Of a stretch of 10,425 nucleotides of DNA, positions 6,473 through 10,425 are shown in pieces. The DNA is from a bacterium (lineage in GTDB: Bacteria > UBP15 > UBA6099 > DSWB01): positions 1-10,425 of the forward strand of contig JAGUYV010000444.1 in assembly GCA_020061125.1 (NCBI GenBank). Direction: 5' to 3'. The notes beneath the pieces were generated by a model. The model saw only the letters and a list, made by a program, of their open reading frames with translations, did no database searches and had not been told where the DNA came from. Every line of letters starts with the position of its first letter. Positions within the stretch are counted from its first letter, which is position 1. Position numbers and translations under genes: made by a program.

Positions 6473-7321
6473 ATGACCGCGCTGCGCGCCACCGCATTCA
6501 TTCTTGTTGCAGCAATCATCTCCATGTCCGGCTGTGACCGGTTCCAGCGCCGCGCGCAAGATCCGTACAAGAACATGCGCACCGTGCGCCAGCAAAACAT
6601 CACCAAAACAATTCCCGCAAAGGGCGTGGCCGCGATATCCGTCAAGGAAAACCGGGGCGCGGTCTCCGTGAATTTCGAGCCGGTGGACCAGGTGACCGTG
6701 AGCGCAGTCAAGACCCTCAAGGCCCTTGACGCGAAGAAGGAGGGAAAACACATCGCGGATTTCACCGTGCATTCGGAACTCAAGGACGGCGTGCTCAAGG
6801 TTTTCACCAGATATCCCAAAGGATTCGAGAACAAATATGACGCGCGCGTTGCGTATGAGATCACCGCGCCCGGGGGCACGGATATGGCCATCGAAACGCA
6901 GACCGGGGCTGTGGCGGTCACCAGCGGTGCGGGGGATGTGACCGTGAAGACCGTGGCCGCGCCCGTGGCCGTGAGCGACGCCCTGGGCGCCGTGTCCGTG
7001 ACCACGGATTCGGGCGATGCGCGCGTGCTGCACTGTTTCCGCGGCGCGTCCGTGAAAACCAAAACCGGAAACATCGAATTCCGCACAGAGGCCCCTCCCT
7101 CTGCCAGCACGGTTCTGGAAACGCAGACCGGGCGCGTGGACATCCTCGTCCCGCACCACTCGGACCTGGCGATTTCCGTAGAATCGCCCAATGCGGACAA
7201 CGCCATTGCGGGCTTTGCGTCCCGCGCTCAAGGCGGTAGCCTCACTCTGGGCCAGGGCGCGTTCTCGCTGCACGCACGCTCCAAAAAGGGCGCCGTGTTC
7301 GTAATTCCTTTCAGCGAATAA
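6473..7321 (+). CDS. Lipoprotein with a DUF4097-like repetitive beta domain
   Basis: The 282-residue product starts with a short signal sequence ending in SMSGC, so Cys21 is the likely lipidation site. Asp follows at position +2, which in enterobacteria favours retention in the inner membrane; whether that rule holds here is unknown. After about residue 45 the protein is built of short beta-prone segments rich in Val, Thr, Gly and Ser, with recurring TQTG, SGAGD, DSGDA and TKTGN turns. This resembles the right-handed beta-solenoid DUF4097/putative adhesin family. No catalytic motif is visible, and family functions are mostly unknown. ATG 6473 is chosen because AGGAGA (6457-6462) lies 10 bases upstream and the signal peptide starts there. 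A GTG at 6434 would overlap the HIT stop and put extra polar residues before the signal. Confidence 0.8.
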   Translation: MTALRATAFILVAAIISMSGCDRFQRRAQDPYKNMRTVRQQNITKTIPAKGVAAISVKENRGAVSVNFEPVDQVTVSAVKTLKALDAKKEGKHIADFTVHSELKDGVLKVFTRYPKGFENKYDARVAYEITAPGGTDMAIETQTGAVAVTSGAGDVTVKTVAAPVAVSDALGAVSVTTDSGDARVLHCFRGASVKTKTGNIEFRTEAPPSASTVLETQTGRVDILVPHHSDLAISVESPNADNAIAGFASRAQGGSLTLGQGAFSLHARSKKGAVFVIPFSE

Positions 7322-7333
7322 AAACAATGAGCA

Positions 7334-7411
7334 CCACAGAGGCCACAGAGGGCATGGAGGAAACGGCCAATGGCCGCTTAACATTTCGTTGTTTTCTCCA
7401 CAGCCTCCGTG
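7334..7411. repeat. Degenerate inverted-repeat unit with tandem 9-mers in the intergenic gap 7322-7629
   Basis: CCACAGAGG occurs twice in tandem (7334-7342 and 7343-7351). The arm 7344-7364 is an imperfect inverted match of 7391-7411, with 16 of 21 positions complementary by hand alignment. Between the arms lies a perfect small palindrome, GGCCA-A-TGGCC (7365-7375). The similarity seems to continue weakly outward to about 7424. Nothing in the segment looks coding: the small frame crossing it has no ribosome-binding site and no recognisable content. It looks like a decayed palindromic insertion. From 7425 to 7490 I see nothing specific. Confidence 0.45.
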
Positions 7412-7492
7412 TCTTTTCGTCTCCGGTTATCCGTGCTAATTCCGCTCTCTTCTCTTTGTATCCGCTCCTCACGCAGCCGCACAACTTCCGCA

Positions 7493-7520
7493 TTGACACC
7501 CGCAGGCAGACTGATAGAAT
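7493..7520 (+). promoter_or_regulatory. Near-consensus sigma-70 promoter for the aro genes
   Basis: A perfect -35 TTGACA (7493-7498) is followed after 16 bases by TAGAAT (7515-7520). TG at 7512-7513 makes the -10 extended. The start site would be near 7527, leaving a leader of about 100 bases before the first aro gene. This is the strongest-looking promoter in the window. Confidence 0.65.
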
Positions 7521-7559
7521 GTAACGCGTATTCGCCGACAGAGCGCCGGGGACGCAACG

Positions 7560-7579
7560 GCGCGGCGCTTGCGCCGCGC
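7560..7579 (+). promoter_or_regulatory. Perfect 9-bp GC hairpin in the aro leader
   Basis: GCGCGGCGC (7560-7568) pairs perfectly with GCGCCGCGC (7571-7579) across a TT (in practice a CTTG loop). It sits about 33 bases into the predicted leader and 50 bases before the start codon. No T-run follows, so it is not an intrinsic terminator by itself. It could be a structural or regulatory leader element or a message stabiliser. I see no leader peptide rich in Phe, Tyr or Trp codons that would indicate classical attenuation. Confidence 0.5.
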
Positions 7580-7629
7580 TGCATGACCATGACGCCCGCG
7601 GCCATCAGACTTTCAGGAGATGATTTGAC

Positions 7630-8472
7630 ATGACCGGAAAAGCCATCCGACTCGAACGCATCATCAACCGCGAAACCGGGTGTTCGGTGATCGTGCCCAT
7701 GGACCACGGCGTGACCGTCGGCCCCATTCCCGGACTCATTGACATGGGCAAGGCCGTGGACCAAGTGGCCAACGGAGGCGCCAACGCCGTGATCGGACAC
7801 CTCGGGCTGCCCCTGCACGGTCACCGCAAATCAGGCAAGGATGTGGGCCTGATCCTCCACCTGTCCGCCAGCACCTCGCTGAACACCGACCCCAACCAGA
7901 AGGTGCTTGTCAGCACCGTCGAGCGCTGCATCCGCATGGGCGCGGACGCGGTGAGCATCCATGTGAACCTGGGCGCGGACACCGAGGCGCAGATGCTCAA
8001 GGATCTGGGCGCCGTGTCCCTATCATGCATGGAGTGGGGCATGCCGCTGTTGGCCATGATGTACTGCCGCGGCAAGAAAATCAAAAACGAGTACGATGTG
8101 AAAGTGGTGAAGCACGCGGCGCGCGTGGCCGCGGAGCTGGGCTGCGACATTGTGAAACTGGTATACACGGGCAGCCCCGAGACATTCCGCGAAGTGGTCG
8201 AGGGCTGCTCCATCCCCGTGGTCATCGCGGGCGGCGAGCGCATGGAAACCGACCGCGAGGTGCTGCAGATGGTGCGCGGCATGAAGGACGCGGGCGGCCG
8301 CGGCGTGTCCATCGGACGCAATGTGTTTCAGGCCAAGGACCCCACGGCCATGGTGGCCGCCATCAGCTCCATCGTTCACGGCAATGCGTCCGTGAAGGAC
8401 GCTCTGGAAATTCTCAAGGACAAGGGCAGCCAATCCGGAAGCCGCGCCAAAACCGCAAGCAAGAAAAAATAA
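7630..8472 (+). CDS. aroA': 2-amino-3,7-dideoxy-D-threo-hept-6-ulosonate (ADH) synthase, class I aldolase
   Basis: This 280-residue cytoplasmic TIM-barrel enzyme belongs to the DeoC/FbaB aldolase group, in the archaeal-type branch typified by Methanocaldococcus MJ0400. It condenses a deoxy-ketohexose phosphate donor with aspartate semialdehyde to make ADH, the first step of the DAHP-independent route to dehydroquinate. Key residues are visible: Asp25-His26 (in VPMDHGV), Tyr145 (in MMYCRG) and the Schiff-base Lys176 (in DIVKLVY). They keep the spacing I recall for the archaeal enzyme's Asp33, Tyr153 and Lys184. The phosphate-binding end VIAGGER and [12 protein letters not shown] is intact. The C-terminus adds a short basic tail (KTASKKK). 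ATG 7630 has AGGAGA (7615-7620) nine bases upstream. Because the next gene encodes the following pathway enzyme, ADH synthase is favoured over fructose-bisphosphate aldolase. Confidence 0.9.
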   Translation: MTGKAIRLERIINRETGCSVIVPMDHGVTVGPIPGLIDMGKAVDQVANGGANAVIGHLGLPLHGHRKSGKDVGLILHLSASTSLNTDPNQKVLVSTVERCIRMGADAVSIHVNLGADTEAQMLKDLGAVSLSCMEWGMPLLAMMYCRGKKIKNEYDVKVVKHAARVAAELGCDIVKLVYTGSPETFREVVEGCSIPVVIAGGERMETDREVLQMVRGMKDAGGRGVSIGRNVFQAKDPTAMVAAISSIVHGNASVKDALEILKDKGSQSGSRAKTASKKK

Positions 8473-8490
8473 CTGCCGGAAAGCAATGCC

Positions 8491-8524
8491 GCGGCGGGGC
8501 CGAACGGTCCCGCCGCTTGTTTTT
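8491..8524 (+). terminator. Intrinsic-terminator-like hairpin inside the aro operon
   Basis: GCGGCGGG (8491-8498) pairs perfectly with CCCGCCGC (8509-8516). The stem extends by one G-T and two C-G pairs to 11 bp around a GAAC loop. TTGTTTTT (8517-8524) follows immediately. This has all parts of a Rho-independent terminator. It lies only 18 bases after the first aro stop and 3 bases before the Shine-Dalgarno region of the second aro gene, so it probably sets a readthrough ratio between them. Confidence 0.75.
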
Positions 8525-8543
8525 GCGAAAGGAGATCGCCGTT

Positions 8544-9545
8544 ATGAAGAAGTTCTGGGTGGATGTGCGGCCATGGAACAAAAAGATCGTGACCACGGCC
8601 CTGGAGAGCGGCGCGCACGCCCTGGTCGTGCCCAAGGGCTGCGCGGAAAAAGTGCGTGAACTCGGCCTCATCACAACCATCAGCGAGGACGGCGATCTCA
8701 AACTGGGCGACGATGTGCAGGAGATCAAAATACAAAACAAAAGCGACGAGGAACAGGTGGCCCGGCTGGGCGCGCACAAGCCCGTGATCGTGGACACCAC
8801 GGACTGGACCATCATTCCGCTGGAAAACCTCGTGGCGCAGAGCGACCACATTATTGCGCGCGTGTCCAGCTCCGAAGAGGCGGCGACCGCGCTCACGATT
8901 CTGGAAAAGGGAACCGCGGGCGTGCTGCTGGCCACCACGGATTTCAACGAGATCAAAAAGACCGCAGCCCTGATTCTGCAGCACAGCGAAGCCCTGCCCC
9001 TCGAAGAAGTGGAAATCACGGGCGTGAAGCCGCTGGGCATGGGAGACCGCGTGTGCGTGGACACCTGCACGAACATGGTCCCCGGCCAGGGCATGCTTGT
9101 TGGGAACGCGGGCGGCGCCATGTTTCTGGTGCACGCGGAGAGCCTGGAGAATCCCTATGTAGCGGCGCGTCCGTTCCGCGTGAACGCGGGCGCGGTGCAC
9201 GCGTACATCCGCGTGCCCGGCGGCAAAACGCGCTACCTGGGCGAGCTGTCCGCGGGTGATGAAGTGCTGATCGTCAACCACTCCGGAGAAACGGTCCCGG
9301 CCGTGGTGGGCCGCTCCAAAGTGGAGAAACGCCCGCTCATGCTCGTGGAGGCGCAGTCCGCGGGCCAGCCCTCGAAACGCATGTCGCTGGTGCTCCAGAA
9401 CGCCGAGACCATCCGCCTCACCAGGCCCGGCGGCGAAGCCGTTTCCATCGTGGCCCTCAAGCCCGGCGACCGGGTGCTTGCTTACCTGGGCGGAGAAGCG
9501 CGCCACTTCGGCATGAAAATCCAGGAGTCCATTCAGGAAAAATAA
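8544..9545 (+). CDS. aroB': 3-dehydroquinate synthase type II (archaeal type)
   Basis: This 333-residue cytoplasmic enzyme catalyses NAD-dependent oxidative deamination and cyclisation of ADH to 3-dehydroquinate. That is the second step of the DAHP-independent pathway known from methanogens (MJ1249 type). It is unrelated to classical AroB. Family hallmarks are evident: the N-terminal FWVDVRPWNKK, the central block with DTCTNMVPGQGMLVGN and MFLVHAES, then FRVNAGAVHAY and GKTRYLGEL. The length fits bacterial members, which are slightly shorter than archaeal ones. ATG 8544 follows an excellent AAAGGAGAT (8528-8535) with an 8-base gap. The gene lies 71 bases after the ADH synthase gene with no recognisable promoter of its own, so it should depend on readthrough of the hairpin in that gap. 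Downstream shikimate-pathway genes such as aroD, aroE or pheA are not in this window. Confidence 0.93.
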   Translation: MKKFWVDVRPWNKKIVTTALESGAHALVVPKGCAEKVRELGLITTISEDGDLKLGDDVQEIKIQNKSDEEQVARLGAHKPVIVDTTDWTIIPLENLVAQSDHIIARVSSSEEAATALTILEKGTAGVLLATTDFNEIKKTAALILQHSEALPLEEVEITGVKPLGMGDRVCVDTCTNMVPGQGMLVGNAGGAMFLVHAESLENPYVAARPFRVNAGAVHAYIRVPGGKTRYLGELSAGDEVLIVNHSGETVPAVVGRSKVEKRPLMLVEAQSAGQPSKRMSLVLQNAETIRLTRPGGEAVSIVALKPGDRVLAYLGGEARHFGMKIQESIQEK

Positions 9546-9567
9546 TTCGCGTGCACGGCAATGTCCG

Positions 9568-9585
9568 ATTGCGCCGTTCCGCAAT
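9568..9585 (+). terminator. Small hairpin after aroB', poor terminator candidate
   Basis: ATTGCG (9568-9573) pairs with CGCAAT (9580-9585) around a 6-base loop, 22 bases after the stop codon. No T-run follows. A second weak stem (9612-9617 with 9626-9631) lies downstream. Neither convinces as an intrinsic terminator, so the aro transcript may run on into the dsrD-like gene. Confidence 0.2.
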
Positions 9586-9649
9586 GTATACAAAGCGCCC
9601 TGCCAACTCCCGGTGTATGTGTTTTTATACCCCAAAACCCCGAAAATAC

Positions 9650-9679
9650 TTGACATCGCCTGATCAAAGTGGATATTCT
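9650..9679 (+). promoter_or_regulatory. Promoter for the dsrD-like gene, followed by a tandem AATCGG repeat
   Basis: A perfect -35 TTGACA (9650-9655) and a fair -10 TATTCT (9674-9679) are 18 bases apart. The sequence before the -35 is A-rich. Immediately downstream is a direct repeat AATCGG-AATCGG (9681-9692), at the expected start site, which could be a regulator half-site pair. The gene's GGAGGG (9705-9710) follows. Confidence 0.55.
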
Positions 9680-9717
9680 TAATCGGAATCGGAACTAAAT
9701 TTCTGGAGGGAAAAAAC

Positions 9718-9972
9718 ATGTCCGACGAACTCAAGAAACAAGTCCTTGACTTTTTTGAATCAAAACGCGGCAAGAAGAACCGCATGACCTACAAAGATGT
9801 GCAGAAGGGCATGCCCGATGCCGACAAGCGCGCCATCAAGGTTGCGCTCGGCGACATGACCACGGACGGCACCCTTAAGTACTGGTCCAGCGGCAGCACC
9901 ACCTACATCATGCTCCCCGACCTGTATGAAGAACTCATCAAGCAGGGCGGCGAAGGACACGCCGAGGACTGA
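9718..9972 (+). CDS. dsrD: DsrD-like protein (dissimilatory sulfite reductase-associated winged-helix protein)
   Basis: This small, charged cytoplasmic protein of 84 residues has the length of DsrD (about 78). It contains the highly characteristic block LKYWSSGSTTY (53-63), nearly the same as the LEYWSSGSTT I recall from Desulfovibrio DsrD. The N-terminal LKKQVLDFFESK helix and the two-helix-plus-beta-wing order also fit that winged-helix fold. DsrD has been reported to activate the DsrAB sulfite reductase, and it is normally encoded just downstream of dsrAB. Here neither dsrA nor dsrB is adjacent: the gene stands alone behind the aro pair with its own promoter, strong GGAGGG site (7-base spacing) and terminator. 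It is either a relocated dsrD or a second paralogue. The match is from memory, without an alignment. Confidence 0.75.
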   Translation: MSDELKKQVLDFFESKRGKKNRMTYKDVQKGMPDADKRAIKVALGDMTTDGTLKYWSSGSTTYIMLPDLYEELIKQGGEGHAED

Positions 9973-9984
9973 TCCGCACAGCAT

Positions 9985-10000
9985 TTGCGCTTCGGCGCAA
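9985..10000 (+). other. Short hairpin with UUCG tetraloop in the dsrD-like 3' region
   Basis: TTGCGC (9985-9990) pairs with GCGCAA (9995-10000) around TTCG, giving the extra-stable C(UUCG)G tetraloop in RNA. It lies 12 bases after the stop codon, before the true terminator. No T-run follows. Its probable role is protecting the message's 3' end. Confidence 0.45.
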
Positions 10001-10040
10001 TCTTCAGGATTCACATTTTTACGACTTCAAGCAGAAGCCA

Positions 10041-10065
10041 AGCCCTCATTTATGGGGGCTTTTTT
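10041..10065 (+). terminator. Rho-independent terminator of the dsrD-like gene
   Basis: AGCCCTC (10041-10047) pairs with GGGGGCT (10054-10060), with one T-G pair and an inner A-T, and a run of six T residues follows (10060-10065). It lies about 70 bases after the dsrD-like stop codon and is the clearest classical terminator at the end of a gene in this window. Confidence 0.8.
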
Positions 10066-10087
10066 CATGCGCGGAAAAGATAATGCA

Positions 10088-10190
10088 GATCACGAATGCA
10101 CACGAATAAAACACAATCAACACGAAGACTTCAATCATTTCAAAATTCGTTGGCGTTGATTCTCTTTTTAGTTCGTTCCGATTCGTGATC
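10088..10190. repeat. 103-bp imperfect palindrome with CACGAAT repeats
   Basis: The outer ends GATCACGAAT (10088-10097) and ATTCGTGATC (10181-10190) are perfectly complementary. The inner arms continue to match with gaps; for example AATCAAC near 10115-10121 faces GTTGATT near 10155-10161. Within the left arm CACGAA recurs at 10091, 10101 and 10121, that is, on a 10-base step. The segment is AT-rich compared with its surroundings and has no coding character. It looks like a palindromic dispersed repeat or miniature insertion in the gap between the dsrD-like gene and the Fe-S gene. Confidence 0.55.
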
Positions 10191-10266
10191 CGCGTTTCCG
10201 GCTGCTTCATGCCTTTGAAAACCGCAAATGGACCTCGCACAAAAAATGCGGTAAACTGACAGGGTG

Positions 10267-10425
10267 ATGGAAGAGCACGGACACAAACGGCAACATGCGG
10301 CGGACCTGACCGGGCCATATGCCCGCGACGCCTGCATCGAATGCGGCGAATGCCTGACGCAGTGCCCGGTGCTGGGACTCAAGCGCGGCGATGCGCAGCG
10401 CGAGATCCGCGACCTGCGCGCGGGC
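10267..10425 (+). CDS. Iron-sulfur protein, N-terminal part (3' truncated by the window)
   Basis: Fifty-three codons are visible before the window ends. The motif CIECGECLTQCP (in the order CxxCxxCxxxCP) is a [4Fe-4S] ferredoxin-type cluster site, placed after a polar, His-rich start. A single N-terminal cluster followed by a charged stretch is common in HdrC/GlpC/DsrK-like electron-transfer subunits, but the visible part cannot distinguish between them or show whether a second cluster follows. The start could be ATG 10267 or the GTG directly before it (10264). The only ribosome-binding candidate, AGGG (10261-10264), is too close. A promoter-like pair TGGACC (10229-10234) and TAAACT (10252-10257) with 17-base spacing would put transcription near the start codon. 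Confidence 0.65.
   Translation, partial: MEEHGHKRQHAADLTGPYARDACIECGECLTQCPVLGLKRGDAQREIRDLRAG

Noticed and set aside
7327-7524. 65-codon + strand frame in the intergenic gap
   Set aside because: It has no ribosome-binding site, lies over the inverted-repeat unit and the promoter, and its product shows no protein-like pattern.
8025-8543. N-terminal extension of the dehydroquinate synthase frame into the preceding gene
   Set aside because: The extension overlaps the aldolase gene in another frame and crosses the terminator hairpin. The family's N-terminus starts exactly at ATG 8544, which has an excellent Shine-Dalgarno site.
8376-9785. 469-codon - strand frame across the dehydroquinate synthase gene
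   Set aside because: It overlaps a clearly identified enzyme and part of the dsrD-like gene, and its product is low-information and rich in His, Arg and Ala.
10091-10127. CRISPR-like direct repeats (CACGAA recurring)
   Set aside because: The units are only 6-7 bases on a 10-base step with no spacers of CRISPR length. They form one arm of a palindrome instead.
9926-10159. 77-codon + strand frame overlapping the dsrD-like gene end
   Set aside because: It runs through the terminator and into the palindromic repeat, and has no Shine-Dalgarno sequence of its own.

Overview
The window looks like chromosomal DNA from a GC-rich, anaerobic, sulfate/sulfite-reducing bacterium of the Desulfobacterota (deltaproteobacterial) type. 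Two observations support this. First, an adjacent gene pair encodes the archaeal-type entry to aromatic amino-acid biosynthesis: 2-amino-3,7-dideoxy-D-threo-hept-6-ulosonate (ADH) synthase and type II 3-dehydroquinate synthase. As far as I recall, this pair is also found in Desulfovibrio-like bacteria. Second, a small protein carries the signature of DsrD, the partner of dissimilatory sulfite reductase. The assignment is an inference from gene content, since there is no rRNA or other taxonomic marker.

Layout. Positions 1-541 hold the tail of an unidentified membrane protein and a small two-helix membrane protein (+). A strong promoter-like site (586-614) precedes a soluble hybrid sensor histidine kinase with PAS-PAS-HisKA-HATPase-REC architecture (663-2714, +). 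It converges on a secreted alpha/beta hydrolase (2754-3803, -). The spacer behind the hydrolase start (3804-4048) is almost entirely inverted repeats: a 118-bp nested palindrome flanked by two perfect hairpins, which looks like a small non-autonomous mobile or REP/MITE-like element. Next comes a 12-helix sugar-type MFS transporter (4049-5797, -) with an unusual periplasmic insertion and a Lys/Gly-rich tail. It is transcribed divergently from a HIT-family hydrolase (6021-6437, +), which is followed by a DUF4097-like lipoprotein (6473-7321, +).

Positions 7322-7629 are non-coding. They carry a second, degenerate inverted-repeat unit, then a near-consensus promoter and a leader with a 9-bp GC hairpin in front of the aroA'-type gene (7630-8472). 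The aroB'-type gene follows (8544-9545). The 71-bp gap between them holds a textbook intrinsic-terminator-like hairpin, so the second gene may depend on readthrough. A separate promoter (9650-9679) drives the dsrD-like gene (9718-9972), which ends in a clear terminator. A third palindromic repeat unit (10088-10190) lies before a truncated gene for an iron-sulfur protein with a CxxCxxCxxxCP cluster motif (10267 to the window end).

Functionally, the aro pair makes dehydroquinate from an ADH precursor without DAHP. The dsrD-like gene and the Fe-S protein point to sulfur and electron-transfer metabolism. The remaining genes are signalling, envelope and transport functions. I see no CRISPR array, tRNA, rRNA, transposase or phage gene. 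The least explained material is non-coding: three different inverted-repeat units in intergenic gaps, and the terminator inside the aro operon.
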